Of a DNA stretch of 64,000 nt, positions 51,263 to 60,555 are shown piece after piece. Origin of the DNA: Neptuniibacter sp. 1_MG-2023 (GTDB taxonomy: Bacteria; Pseudomonadota; Gammaproteobacteria; Pseudomonadales; Balneatricaceae); NCBI RefSeq assembly GCF_030547185.1, contig NZ_JAUOQR010000013.1:1-64000 (forward strand), given 5' to 3'. Each line of letters opens with the position of its first letter. Positions within the stretch are counted from its first letter, which is position 1. The translations under genes were made by a program, and so were the position numbers. The notes beneath the pieces were generated by a model, which made no database searches, was not told where the DNA came from, and was given only the letters and a program-made list of their open reading frames with translations.

Positions 51263-52759
51263 ATGGATTTTGAAATTGTAAACGGTGATATCGCATCACT
51301 TGAAACCGAATGTCTAATCATCGCTGTAGAAGCAGATTCTACCCTACCCCCCGCAGCTAAAGCAGCCGATGAAGCAAGCGCTGGTTATATTAGCGAGATT
51401 TTAAAGGGTGGTGATATCAGCGGTAAAAATGCTGAGAGTCTACTACTACACAAAGTACCAGGGCTTGCCGCTAAACGCGTATTACTACTAGGCTTTGGCA
51501 AAGAAGATGAGCGTAACAACCGAAACTTCCGCAAAACAATCACTACGGCAATGGGCGTTGTTAAAAGCACAGGCGTAAGCAATATAACTTTTGCCTTAGA
51601 TTGCACACTGACAGACGATACTGACCACTACCGCCAACTTCGCCATTTAGTTGAGTGGAGCGGCGCTGAGCTGTACACCTACGATGAAACTAAAAGCACA
51701 AAAGCTGACCCATTAAAATTAGAACAGATCGCTATTCTTGTTCCCGAAGAAAATGCCGATTTGGCAGAAACTGCTCTTTTAGATGGCACCGCAATTGTAA
51801 ACGGCATGAGCATCGCTCGTGACCTTGGCAATTTACCCGGCAATATCTGCACACCTACTCACTTAGCCGAACAAGCCCTTGAGTTAGACGATGAATTTGA
51901 CGACCTAACAACAACCATCGTTGATGAAGAGGAAATGGCTGAGCTAGGTATGCACTGCCTACTTTCTGTTGGCGCAGGCAGCGTTCAGCCTTCAAAGCTA
52001 ATTGTTATGGAATACAAAGGTGGCCCTGAAGGTGAAAAGCCACATGTATTAGTCGGCAAAGGCGTTACCTTTGATACCGGCGGTATCTCCCTCAAGCCCG
52101 GCGGCGGCATGGACGAGATGAAATATGATATGTGTGGCGCGGCCAGCGTATTTGGAGCAATGACTGCTGTATGTGAAATGGCACTGCCAATCAATGTTGT
52201 AGGTATTGTTGCAGCAGCAGAAAACATGCCGAGCGGTAACGCAACTAAACCTGGCGATATTGTAACGACTATGTCAGGTCAAACAGTTGAGATCCTAAAC
52301 ACCGATGCGGAAGGTCGCTTAGTACTATGTGATGCACTAACTTATGCGGGCCGTTTCGAGCCAGCATCTGTAGTTGATATTGCAACCTTAACGGGTGCTT
52401 GTATCATCGCCCTAGGCCATCACGCAACAGGCGTACTAACGAATACTGACGACTTAGCTCAAGAGCTTATCGAAGCAAGTAATCAAGCCGCTGATAAAGC
52501 TTGGCAGTTGCCTTTATGGGACGAGTTCCAAGAACAACTTGATTCTAACTTTGCTGATATTGCGAACATTGGTGGTCGCCCAGGCGGCACTATTACTGCA
52601 GCCTGCTTCCTCTCTCGCTTTACGAAAGAGTATCGTTGGGCCCATTTAGATATAGCGGGTGTAGCATGGCACAGTGGTGGCAAAGCGAAAGGCGCTACAG
52701 GTCGCTGCGTTCCTTTGTTGACGCAATACCTGCTTAACCAAGCAGCGGAAGAAGAATAG
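51263..52759 (+). CDS. pepA: Leucyl aminopeptidase PepA
   Basis: PepA is a hexameric two-metal M17 aminopeptidase; in E. coli it also binds DNA in Xer recombination and carAB control. I start it at the ATG at 51263 with GGAG five bases upstream; an ATG 42 bases earlier lacks family support. Metal and catalytic residues appear in GKGVTFDTGG (K266, D271), MKYDMCGA (D289) and NTDAEGR. Length is 498 residues. Confidence 0.96.
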   Translation: MDFEIVNGDIASLETECLIIAVEADSTLPPAAKAADEASAGYISEILKGGDISGKNAESLLLHKVPGLAAKRVLLLGFGKEDERNNRNFRKTITTAMGVVKSTGVSNITFALDCTLTDDTDHYRQLRHLVEWSGAELYTYDETKSTKADPLKLEQIAILVPEENADLAETALLDGTAIVNGMSIARDLGNLPGNICTPTHLAEQALELDDEFDDLTTTIVDEEEMAELGMHCLLSVGAGSVQPSKLIVMEYKGGPEGEKPHVLVGKGVTFDTGGISLKPGGGMDEMKYDMCGAASVFGAMTAVCEMALPINVVGIVAAAENMPSGNATKPGDIVTTMSGQTVEILNTDAEGRLVLCDALTYAGRFEPASVVDIATLTGACIIALGHHATGVLTNTDDLAQELIEASNQAADKAWQLPLWDEFQEQLDSNFADIANIGGRPGGTITAACFLSRFTKEYRWAHLDIAGVAWHSGGKAKGATGRCVPLLTQYLLNQAAEEE

Positions 52760-52777
52760 AGTCTAGAGTTAAAATAG

Positions 52778-53212
52778 ATGACCAGCAAAGCTGATTTTTA
52801 CGTACTGCCTTCAACCGATCCCGATGCTCGGGGTCGTTTTCTTTGCCGTTTGGTTGAAAAGATCCGCGCCCTTGGACATGAGATATTTATCCAAACTCGC
52901 GACGAAAGTGAAGCCCAACGTATAGATCAGCTCCTCTGGGAGTATCGCCCTGAATCCTTTATCCCTCACAGCTTATTAAATGAGGAAGATACTGCAGGCG
53001 TAAAGATAGGCTGGGACGAACAACGCCCAGCCCATCACGATGTTTACGTTAACCTTAATTTAGAGATCCCTGAAGACGCGCTAAACTTTGATCGTATTCT
53101 TGAAATTGTTGTGCAAAGTGAGGACATACTTACCTCAACACGAAGCAACTACAAGCTCTATCAAAAAAACAATGTGCAAATAGATATGCATGATATGCGT
53201 AAAAAAGTCTGA
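52778..53212 (+). CDS. holC: DNA polymerase III chi subunit
   Basis: Chi links the clamp loader to single-strand-binding protein. The 144-residue protein has the family start (KADFYVLPS), the LCRLVEKIRALGHEIFIQ helix-strand pair and the DQLLWEYRPESFIPHSL segment. It sits 18 bases after pepA and before valS, the conserved pepA-holC-valS block. Confidence 0.95.
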   Translation: MTSKADFYVLPSTDPDARGRFLCRLVEKIRALGHEIFIQTRDESEAQRIDQLLWEYRPESFIPHSLLNEEDTAGVKIGWDEQRPAHHDVYVNLNLEIPEDALNFDRILEIVVQSEDILTSTRSNYKLYQKNNVQIDMHDMRKKV

Positions 53213-53361
53213 TATAGACTGTCTTATTCAATGATCGAGAGCTAAACATCTGCAACTTACTCTAACCTGTAGAATAAAACCCACGTAACACACCACCCTC
53301 CCCTAAATCCCGTCCGTCCAAGCGCAGCATAAAAATAGATCAAAACATCTACCCCAATCCC

Positions 53362-53391
53362 TCGCCACTTATTAGTTTTAACCTGTATAAT
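53362..53391 (+). promoter_or_regulatory. Possible valS promoter
   Basis: A consensus -10 TATAAT (53386-53391) lies about 90 bases before the valS ATG, with a weak -35 TCGCCA (53362-53367) 18 bp upstream. The 267-base holC-valS gap suggests separate valS transcription. Confidence 0.5.
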
Positions 53392-53479
53392 GCCGGGTTT
53401 ATTTGTGCCTCCCAACCATTCAGGGAAGCCCACAACTGACTGATTTTCAGAAAATACTTTTCGGAAGAACTAGAGCGCC

Positions 53480-56344
53480 ATGGAAACTACTTACCAGCCG
53501 CAAGAGATCGAAAAATCCTGGTACAAAACCTGGGAAGAAAACAACTACTTTGCCCCATCTGGCGAAGGTGACTCCTACTGCATCATGATTCCGCCGCCAA
53601 ATGTCACTGGTAGCTTACATATGGGTCACGCTTTCCAGCATACGATCATGGATGCGCTCACACGCTACAAGCGTATGCAGGGCAAAAATACATTGTGGCA
53701 AGTCGGTACTGACCACGCGGGTATCGCAACCCAGATGGTTGTAGAACGTAAACTGGCCGCAGAAAGTCAGCAAACACGCCATGACCTTGGCCGCGATGCG
53801 TTTATCGAAAAGATCTGGGAATGGAAAGAGGAATCCGGCGGCACAATTACTAACCAGATGCGCCGCCTAGGCAACTCTGTTGACTGGAACACTGAGCGTT
53901 TCACTATGGACTCGGGCTTTTACAAAGCCGTACAAGAAGTCTTTATCCGCCTCTATGATGAAGGCCTAGTTTACCGTGGTAAACGCCTTGTAAACTGGGA
54001 TCCAAAACTACATACCGCCATCTCTGACCTTGAAGTAGAGAACAAAGAGACCAAAGGCAAAATGTGGTACCTACGTTACCCGCTTGCGGATGGCGCTAAA
54101 ACAGCTGCAGGTGAAGATTTCCTTGTGGTTGGTACAACCCGTCCAGAAACCATGCTGGGCGATACCGGTGTAGCAGTTAACCCAGAAGATGAGCGCTATA
54201 AAGACCTAATCGGCAAAGAGATTATCCTGCCATTAGTGGGTCGCCGTATTCCCATTGTTGGCGATGAACATGCCGATATGGATAAAGGTACCGGTTGTGT
54301 AAAAATCACGCCTGCTCATGACTTCAACGATAACGAAGTCGGCAAACGCTGCAATCTACCTATGATTAATATCCTGACCTACAACGCTGATATTCGCGAT
54401 GAAGGTGAAGGATTTAATACCGACGGAACGCCTAACAGCGATCTTAATACAGCTATTCCAGAAAAATATCGCGGTATGGAACGCTTTGCTGCTCGTCGTG
54501 CAATCGTTGCGGATTTTGAAGAAGCCGGTTTACTGGTTAAGATCGAAGAAAACGATATGACCGTGCCTTACGGTGATCGCGGCGGTGTTGTGATCGAGCC
54601 GATGCTAACGGACCAATGGTTTGCTGATGCAAAAACACTGGCTAAACCTGCGGTCGAAGCGGTAGAGAATGGCGACATAAAATTTGTACCACAGCAGTAC
54701 GAAAATATGTACAACGCTTGGATGCGTGATATCCAAGACTGGTGTATCTCTCGCCAACTATGGTGGGGCCACCGCATCCCTGCTTTCTACGACAATGAAG
54801 GCAATGTCTATGTCGCTAACGATAAAGAAGCAGCACGTCAGAAATACAATCTAGATCCCGAAACTGAACTGCGCCAAGACGATGACGTTCTTGACACATG
54901 GTTCAGCTCGGCACTATGGACATTCGGCACACTAGGCTGGCCTGAAAACACCCAGCGCCTGCAAACGTTCCACCCGACCGATGTACTGGTTACCGGCTTC
55001 GATATTATCTTCTTCTGGGTTGCCCGCATGATCATGATGACCATGCACTTTATGAAAGATGAAGACGGCAAACCCCAAGTACCTTTCAAAACCGTTTACG
55101 TTACTGGCCTAATCCGTGACGAAAACGGTGACAAGATGTCTAAATCTAAAGGCAACGTACTAGATCCGTTGGATATGATTGACGGTATCGAGCTACAAAC
55201 GCTACTTGAGAAACGTACCGGAAACATGATGCAGCCACAATTGGCTGAAAAGATCGGCAAACGTACCGAGAAAGAGTTCCCAGAAGGGATCTCTGCCCAC
55301 GGTACTGATGCCCTACGTTTCACCCTTGCTGCCCTAGCCTCTACAGGCCGTGACATCAACTGGGATATGAAGCGCCTAGAAGGTTACCGTAACTTCTGTA
55401 ACAAAATCTGGAACGCAGCACGTTACGTATTAATGAACACAGAAGGCGAAGATTGCGGTCAGAACGCCACTGACGATAGCGGTATCGAGCTATCTTTAGC
55501 AGACCGTTGGATCAGCAGCCGTCTACAGCAAGTCGAAACCGAAGTGATCAAGCATTTCGACGAATACCGTTTCGATATGGCCTCTAAAACCCTGTATGAC
55601 TTCATCTGGAATGAATACTGCGGCTGGTACTTAGAACTATCTAAACCTGTATTATGGGACGAAAATGCCTCTGCAGAAGCAAAACGTGGTACACGCCGCA
55701 CGTTGGTTCGCGTACTTGAAGCGCTCCTTCGTTTAGCACACCCAATCATGCCTTACATCACAGAAGAGATCTGGCAACAAGTCAAAGGCTTAGCGGGTAA
55801 AGATGGCGAGACCATCATGAACCAGCCCTACCCTGTTGCTAACAATGACAAGTTCGATGCAGCCGCTGAAACGGAGATCGAATGGCTAAAAGGTGTTATT
55901 ACTGGCGTACGTAACATTCGCGGTGAAATGGGGATCTCTCCAGCTAAAGAACTTTCGGTACTGCTACAAAACGGCGGTCCTGAAGATTTAACCCGCCTTA
56001 ACGCTAACCGTACTTTCCTATGTAAATTAGCCGCCCTGGAAAGCATCACTTGGCTTAATGCCGATGACGAAGCGCCAATGTCTGCCACTCAATTGGTAGG
56101 CAAAATGGAAGTGTTAGTCCCTATGGCTGGCCTGATCAACAAAGATGCAGAACTAGCTCGTCTACAAAAAGAGCTAGACAAACTACAGAAAGAGATCGGT
56201 CGAATCAAAGGCAAACTTAGCAATGAGAAGTTTGTATCCAACGCACCTGAAGCGGTTATCGCTAAAGAGCGTGAAAAGATGGCGGCCTCTCAATCTTCTT
56301 TTGATAAGTTACAAGAGCAATATGCGAAAATTGAAGCGCTTTAA
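53480..56344 (+). CDS. valS: Valyl-tRNA synthetase
   Basis: ValRS charges tRNA-Val. The 954-residue class I enzyme has the HIGH-type motif HMGH (47-50, in [13 protein letters not shown]), an editing domain (about 150-340), KMSKS (552-556) and an anticodon domain. A C-terminal coiled coil (about 885-945) of lysine/leucine-rich heptads is also visible. Length and layout are typical. A terminator follows. Confidence 0.98.
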   Translation: METTYQPQEIEKSWYKTWEENNYFAPSGEGDSYCIMIPPPNVTGSLHMGHAFQHTIMDALTRYKRMQGKNTLWQVGTDHAGIATQMVVERKLAAESQQTRHDLGRDAFIEKIWEWKEESGGTITNQMRRLGNSVDWNTERFTMDSGFYKAVQEVFIRLYDEGLVYRGKRLVNWDPKLHTAISDLEVENKETKGKMWYLRYPLADGAKTAAGEDFLVVGTTRPETMLGDTGVAVNPEDERYKDLIGKEIILPLVGRRIPIVGDEHADMDKGTGCVKITPAHDFNDNEVGKRCNLPMINILTYNADIRDEGEGFNTDGTPNSDLNTAIPEKYRGMERFAARRAIVADFEEAGLLVKIEENDMTVPYGDRGGVVIEPMLTDQWFADAKTLAKPAVEAVENGDIKFVPQQYENMYNAWMRDIQDWCISRQLWWGHRIPAFYDNEGNVYVANDKEAARQKYNLDPETELRQDDDVLDTWFSSALWTFGTLGWPENTQRLQTFHPTDVLVTGFDIIFFWVARMIMMTMHFMKDEDGKPQVPFKTVYVTGLIRDENGDKMSKSKGNVLDPLDMIDGIELQTLLEKRTGNMMQPQLAEKIGKRTEKEFPEGISAHGTDALRFTLAALASTGRDINWDMKRLEGYRNFCNKIWNAARYVLMNTEGEDCGQNATDDSGIELSLADRWISSRLQQVETEVIKHFDEYRFDMASKTLYDFIWNEYCGWYLELSKPVLWDENASAEAKRGTRRTLVRVLEALLRLAHPIMPYITEEIWQQVKGLAGKDGETIMNQPYPVANNDKFDAAAETEIEWLKGVITGVRNIRGEMGISPAKELSVLLQNGGPEDLTRLNANRTFLCKLAALESITWLNADDEAPMSATQLVGKMEVLVPMAGLINKDAELARLQKELDKLQKEIGRIKGKLSNEKFVSNAPEAVIAKEREKMAASQSSFDKLQEQYAKIEAL

Positions 56345-56366
56345 TTAAGCACTAGATATTTGAAGC

Positions 56367-56402
56367 ATAAAAAAGCCCAGACACTGTTCTGGGCTTTTTT
56401 TT
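56367..56402 (+). terminator. Rho-independent terminator after valS
   Basis: GCCCAGA-CACTGT-TCTGGGC (56375-56394) is followed by eight T residues and preceded by A residues. It starts about 25 bases past the valS stop. Confidence 0.92.
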
Positions 56403-56467
56403 GGGAAAAAGCCCAAATAGAGATTTAGGCCTTTTAGACGGTTAAAACAACCGTAAGTTACTTTAAC

Positions 56468-56929
56468 CTACGCACTAGCGTTGATAAGTAACCCCGTTTC
56501 AGTACTACCTTGATTCGACGATAACAGCGTCATAAGCTCATCAAAGTTAACCGTTCCATCATCATTAAACACAGCAGAAATTGCGTCTTCACCATAATCT
56601 TCAGTTAACTTTGCTTGGAGCTCTTCGCTCGACACAGCGCCACCTGGTGGTGGCGGAGGGGGTGGCATAGCACCAGCTCCAGCCGCTTGGTTTGCTGGGT
56701 CAAAACTACTGAGCAATTCAGTCAACGCCGTTTCATCGATGGTGCCATCATCAGCCAATACACTACTCGCATCGACGCCAAAACGGCTTTCAAGGTTTTC
56801 CACTAACTCTTCAGCAGAAATATTCCCATCTTCAACAGCAGAGACCATATTGAGCGCCATCTCATCCGCAGAGGGTGGTTTCCCCATCTGCTGAGGAGAT
56901 CCCATGGGCTGTGTACCCGTAACGTTCAT
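56468..56929 (-). CDS. EF-hand-like protein with degenerate loops and a proline tract
   Basis: I place the start at the ATG at 56929 because AGGAG lies six bases upstream; a farther in-frame start would add 22 odd residues. The 153-residue product has no signal peptide. It carries three EF-hand-like loops (VEDGNISAEE, ADDGTIDETA, NDDGTVNFDE) that keep the DG-x-I/V core but lack the position-1 aspartate. A seven-proline run followed by GG separates the halves. Function unknown; a calcium-binding or protein-binding role is only suggested. Confidence 0.75.
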   Translation of the reverse strand: MNVTGTQPMGSPQQMGKPPSADEMALNMVSAVEDGNISAEELVENLESRFGVDASSVLADDGTIDETALTELLSSFDPANQAAGAGAMPPPPPPPGGAVSSEELQAKLTEDYGEDAISAVFNDDGTVNFDELMTLLSSNQGSTETGLLINASA

Positions 56930-57348
56930 AACCTTCTCCTTAAACATAATTTTGTATAAAGCTTCGATAAATCTGCAAAGGCCATGCCCTATCACTCTAT
57001 AGATACAGTTCTTTTGACTGCTTAATATTTCTTAACTTAGCTTTACACAACTTTACATAAAACGAAGAAAATACAGCTACCCAGCATTAAAAATAACAAC
57101 ACCTGTAACTCAGACCACCTTGAATAACCACACAAAGCGGCAACCTATTGCCACCAACGCAGAAAAACCAATAAGAAATGAATAATAAAACTAAACGACT
57201 TAGCAGAAACTTAATCGACACACTCTATTAAAAACTTGGAGTTTATCTAGAAAGCCTCACTACACCCGCCTGGAAAATGAGTTAAATATGCAAACGACAC
57301 TAGAGGTATGGAAAGCAGAACTATAAAAATCATTTGGAAGCGTTCTCT

Positions 57349-57374
57349 ACAGGAAGCCAAGCCATGCGCGATAA
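57349..57374 (+). repeat. Degenerate REP-like repeat, copy 1
   Basis: This 26-base stretch matches 58391-58416 at 18 of 26 positions. Both share AGGAAGCCA and GCGAT and can fold as GC-CA-loop-TG-(bulge)-GC. The second copy begins with GTAG, the head of GTAG-type REP elements. Copy 1 has ACAG there. Confidence 0.4.
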
Positions 57375-57457
57375 TCTTTCATCTTATACCTTTGAGTTCT
57401 CTACAAAAATACCAAATCCCACCCTATAGCACCTTACAGGGACTTGCCCTTCACCGT

Positions 57458-57486
57458 TTAATTATCAAATATTATTTGATAATTAA
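57458..57486. promoter_or_regulatory. Perfect palindrome upstream of the nitroreductase, possible operator
   Basis: TTAATTATCAAAT and ATTTGATAATTAA form perfect 13-bp arms around ATT, about 150 bases before the nitroreductase ATG. It has no U tract and is entirely A/T-rich, which fits a dimeric regulator site better than a terminator. A part copy (TTAATTATC) occurs at about 57561. Confidence 0.5.
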
Positions 57487-57633
57487 TCAAAAACTACCCT
57501 GTTTATTAATATTAAAAAAAGCCTATGATCCCTATCACTGAATGAAATAACCCTTATCGCTTAATTATCGTTAAAGGTTTTTTGAGAGGGTTAATCCTCT
57601 AATCTCAAACCCGGTTTATATCAAGGAACCCCC

Positions 57634-58290
57634 ATGAACAGTCCAATTATTGACGATCTAGTATCAAGGCATACCTGTAAAAAATATGACCCTACTCGTA
57701 AGGTCTCTAAAGCGAATATGGAGATTCTATACGAGGCAATGCGCTTATCTGCTTCATCTATAAATTCACAGCCGTGGAAATTTATCGTTATCGAAAGTGA
57801 TGCCGCAAAAGAGCGCATGAGCAGCACCTTTGAGCATAACTTTCAGTTCAATCAGCCCCATGTATTTGATAGTTCTCACATGATTCTTTTTGCCCACAAC
57901 CCTCGCTATACACGCGATCATTATGCCGAGGTTGTCGATAACGGCATTGAGGACAAACGAACCAAGCCTGAAGAAAGAGAGAGCGCTTTTGGCGGTTTCT
58001 TCTTTGCAGAGATGAACACCGATGAATCCGGTGATACCACCACTTGGACCAAAGCGCAGACCTACATCGCCCTTGGTAATACGTTGCATACAGTCGCAAG
58101 ACTCGGCTTAGATTCAACACCCATGGAAGGTATTGATATTGAAATGGTAAACAAAGAGTTTTCCAAAGAACTCGATGGGTACGAATGCCATGTTGCACTC
58201 GCAATTGGTTACCGCCACCCTGAAGACGATTACAATGCAGCGATACCAAAATCACGTCGTAGATTTGATAGCGTGTTTACCATCCTTTAG
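57634..58290 (+). CDS. NfsB-type FMN nitroreductase
   Basis: The 218-residue protein is an oxygen-insensitive nitroreductase-family flavoenzyme. The FMN-binding residues are in SRHTCKKYDPTRKV (about 11-24) and SASSINSQPWKFIVIES (about 39-55). The ALGNTLHTVARLGLDSTPMEGID helix is typical of NfsB. It probably reduces nitroaromatics, quinones or dihydropteridine with NAD(P)H. AAGGA precedes the ATG. It stands alone, between long AT-rich gaps and REP-like repeats. Confidence 0.93.
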   Translation: MNSPIIDDLVSRHTCKKYDPTRKVSKANMEILYEAMRLSASSINSQPWKFIVIESDAAKERMSSTFEHNFQFNQPHVFDSSHMILFAHNPRYTRDHYAEVVDNGIEDKRTKPEERESAFGGFFFAEMNTDESGDTTTWTKAQTYIALGNTLHTVARLGLDSTPMEGIDIEMVNKEFSKELDGYECHVALAIGYRHPEDDYNAAIPKSRRRFDSVFTIL

Positions 58291-58322
58291 GCATTGCTCA
58301 TCCCCCCTTAGATTAAAACCCC

Positions 58323-58345
58323 GCGACTGGTGTTATGCCAGTCGC
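58323..58345 (+). terminator. Hairpin after the nitroreductase gene
   Basis: GCGACTGG-TGTTATG-CCAGTCGC is a perfect 8-bp GC-rich stem 33 bases past the stop. No T run follows on the plus strand, so intrinsic termination is uncertain. Confidence 0.45.
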
Positions 58346-58390
58346 TGCTATCTCCTTATTCCGATACCGTTCTCGCTCGAAACTCTCCCC

Positions 58391-58416
58391 GTAGGAAGCC
58401 ACCCCGTGTGCGATGG
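58391..58416 (+). repeat. Degenerate REP-like repeat, copy 2
   Basis: The stretch starts with GTAGGAAGCC and ends GCGATGG, resembling GTAG-type REP elements of pseudomonads. A GC-CAC/GTG-GC stem with one bulged T is possible. It lies in direct orientation to copy 1, with the nitroreductase gene between them. Confidence 0.4.
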
Positions 58417-58706
58417 TTTTGTGCCCTATTTCTTTTTAAGGCGTTCACTTATAAAGAGAAGAAAGTGCATTCAGAGCAATTGCCTAAAAGGACAATTGCA
58501 TCCCCACCAAGGCTAGGTTAAAAATACAGAGAAATCATATGGATGTATGTCTGGCATAAGTAGATATACGAGGCTTTTACAACCAGCTCATGTATATCAA
58601 TTACTCATACCTGTGTTTGGTTTTTCATGGAAGGTATACCGTCAATTCTTTAGCTTGTCCTTCCCTTTCAAACCATTACATCTGCTTTAAATCAATTACA
58701 GTAAGG

Positions 58707-58732
58707 GTATATACACACCTCCCGTATATACA
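58707..58732. promoter_or_regulatory. Paired palindromes before the HEPN-like gene, possible operator
   Basis: Two copies of the 8-bp palindrome GTATATAC, each followed by A, lie 17 bp apart (58707 and 58724). They end 16 bases before the GTG start. Such paired sites next to a start codon suggest autoregulation by a dimeric repressor, but AT-rich DNA can produce this by chance. Confidence 0.4.
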
Positions 58733-58747
58733 AATGTAAAAGGCTTT

Positions 58748-59329
58748 GTGAATATAGTGTCAAATAAAATACAAGTTAATGAAGAAATATACACACACGA
58801 GTACCTCTGGAGATCTTCAACTAAATTACTTGATCTAGCGACAGATGACTCATATCACTATTTAATGCCATCACTACTAATGAGTTACCTTGCGTTTGAA
58901 GCATTTATAAATTTTTGTGGGTACGCTGTCTTCCCAGAAACATGGAAAAACGAAAAAGAGCACTTTAAAGGCAAAGGCATAGAAGGAAAAATAGAAGAGA
59001 TTGTTGACTTAGTTCCAGAGTTTAAATGGAACAAAGGAACCCCTCCGTACCAAACAGTCAGAAAAATCGCAAATTACAGAGATATGATGGCACACGGAAA
59101 AGTAGTAGCATCATCATATACAGCTGAAGAAAAGGAAATCGGGTCTCACTTTCGTTATGACCACGACTGGGACAAATATCTTACTCGGGAATTCGTCAAA
59201 AAGGCGAGAGATTGCATCCAGAGTTTTTCTGAACTACTGCTTATCGAGCTAAGAGAAGTATCTGATCACCCCCATCTAATCTTTAAAGCCTATGAAGGAA
59301 GTTTAGCAAGTGCAAATGGCCATCCATAA
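58748..59329 (+). CDS. Orphan HEPN-like protein
   Basis: The 193-residue helical protein is not one I can place in a named family. Residues 104-117 (VRKIANYRDMMAHG) contain R111-x4-H116, matching the RX4-6H motif of HEPN nucleases and HEPN-like helical bundles. The preceding LAFEAFINFCGYAVFPE helix also fits. It starts at GTG with AAGG four bases upstream, is AT-rich and has no toxin or nucleotidyltransferase partner next to it. A role as an RNA-cleaving defence or stress factor is possible but unproven. Confidence 0.7.
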   Translation: MNIVSNKIQVNEEIYTHEYLWRSSTKLLDLATDDSYHYLMPSLLMSYLAFEAFINFCGYAVFPETWKNEKEHFKGKGIEGKIEEIVDLVPEFKWNKGTPPYQTVRKIANYRDMMAHGKVVASSYTAEEKEIGSHFRYDHDWDKYLTREFVKKARDCIQSFSELLLIELREVSDHPHLIFKAYEGSLASANGHP

Positions 59330-59386
59330 ATCAGTTAAGAACAGATAAAACCCTCCACCCTAGCTTAACTAACTCCACCTCCTGCC

Positions 59387-60367
59387 CTACAACAACCCCG
59401 ACTTAATCAGATCAAAACTTTCTAATATGCGTGCTACATACTGATCTTTAGGTCGAAAGCTGCCTTGGGTCTGTTTGAGTAAATCATTTTCCATATGTTT
59501 AAGCATTTTGCGCAGCCGGAAACGATGCAACCCTGTTTTCGCTTGTATTGGGTCAGTGACAACACCAGATAAGGCGGCAAAAGATGCCAGTAATGTCAGC
59601 ACAAACACTATACTCAGTGTAGTTAAGCCCAAAGATGGATCAGGTGGGAAAGCACCATAATAGAGCTCCCCCATGCTATGACCAAAAACAAAATCCGAGG
59701 CAGCTAATTGGATACTTAATGAATAGGCTAGCATTAGCGCGATACCTATGCCTCCGGGTGTGAATTTCTGGAAGGCAAAGGCTCCTAAGATAGTACATGA
59801 CAGTGTGTTTGCAATATCAGCTGAAGCGGTTCTGGCAACTTGATACTGGGCTAGAGATTCAGTAACAATAGGTTGAAAACAGGCATGGAAGTGTTTTTCA
59901 TCCACTTCCACATGTTCTGCACGTTGATAAATATTGCGCAATTCATCTGTGATATACCAGTTAAGGAAGTATTCGCCTTCACCCAAATCTCGCTCTGCTA
60001 CTTTAAGCAAATCACTGAGAACCAGATCAGAAATTTGTTTCTGAACATCTGTGGTGAAACCGGCGGGAATAGCAGCCAATATTTTGCCTAACCGATCACC
60101 CCCTGAAAAACGACCTACCAAAAACTTAAACAAACTGATTAAGGTAAAACAGGGTGCCCAAAAAAGATTAACTGGGGCACGGAAAATATCTAACCCCCAA
60201 GCAATACGGTTGGTTTTTATAGCACCGGGATAATTAAAATGCTGGCTTACAAAATCAGGAATACGCGCCTGGCAAGATGCAAAGTAACGCTTGATACCAC
60301 GCTCAATAGCTGGCTTGATCTCTCTCGACAAGTTCGCAATAGGTAGCGTTAGGTCTGAGTGTGACAT
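59387..60367 (-). CDS. DUF6635-like membrane protein
   Basis: The 326-residue protein has an N-terminal charged region and the stretch RIAWGLDIFRAPVNLFWAP preceding a first hydrophobic segment. A long soluble helical part (about 100-185) and three or four further hydrophobic segments (about 190-275) follow. The motif with RAPxNLxWAP resembles DUF6635 proteins, from memory. Function unknown. It converges on the HEPN-like gene. Confidence 0.7.
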   Translation of the reverse strand: MSHSDLTLPIANLSREIKPAIERGIKRYFASCQARIPDFVSQHFNYPGAIKTNRIAWGLDIFRAPVNLFWAPCFTLISLFKFLVGRFSGGDRLGKILAAIPAGFTTDVQKQISDLVLSDLLKVAERDLGEGEYFLNWYITDELRNIYQRAEHVEVDEKHFHACFQPIVTESLAQYQVARTASADIANTLSCTILGAFAFQKFTPGGIGIALMLAYSLSIQLAASDFVFGHSMGELYYGAFPPDPSLGLTTLSIVFVLTLLASFAALSGVVTDPIQAKTGLHRFRLRKMLKHMENDLLKQTQGSFRPKDQYVARILESFDLIKSGLL

Positions 60368-60486
60368 AAATAACTTAGCCGAAGTAAGACCTTATGGCCA
60401 TGATGATAAAAACCTTATTGAGTTTAAAACCCTTAGGTTAAGCCCTGATGAAACTCAGTAAATTTGTTTATATCTACATAAAGCAG

Positions 60487-60518
60487 AAAAATCGGCCAGC
60501 ATTCAATACTGGCCGATT
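60487..60518 (-). terminator. Rho-independent terminator after the DUF302 gene
   Basis: On the minus strand AATCGGCCAG-TATTGAATG-CTGGCCGATT is followed by TTTCT, making a ten-pair stem 37 bases past the DUF302 stop. Confidence 0.85.
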
Positions 60519-60555
60519 AATATGAATGGTTTGTATCTTAACTATCAGCTAATAA

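Larger units (their letters stand above)
56930..57633. other. AT-rich intergenic region upstream of the nitroreductase
   Basis: About 700 bases without a credible gene. They contain a REP-like copy (57349-57374), a perfect palindrome with 13-bp arms (57458-57486) and a second TTAATTATC at about 57561. A 77-codon open frame here (57308-57541) has no ribosome binding site or recognisable features. Promoters for the flanking divergent genes must lie here, but none is convincing. Confidence 0.6.
58291..58747. other. Intergenic region between nitroreductase and the HEPN-like gene
   Basis: About 457 bases without a supportable gene. It holds a hairpin just past the nitroreductase stop (58323-58345), the second REP-like copy (58391-58416) and paired GTATATAC palindromes (58707-58732). 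Two overlapping open frames at 58175-58521 read across the repeat and hairpin and look spurious. Confidence 0.6.

Noticed and set aside
57308-57541. 77-codon open frame upstream of the nitroreductase
   Set aside because: No ribosome binding site, rare-residue composition with no recognisable motif, and it runs through the REP-like repeat and the palindrome.
58175-58521. Overlapping open frames after the nitroreductase
   Set aside because: They start inside the nitroreductase in another frame and cross a hairpin and a repeat; no family features.
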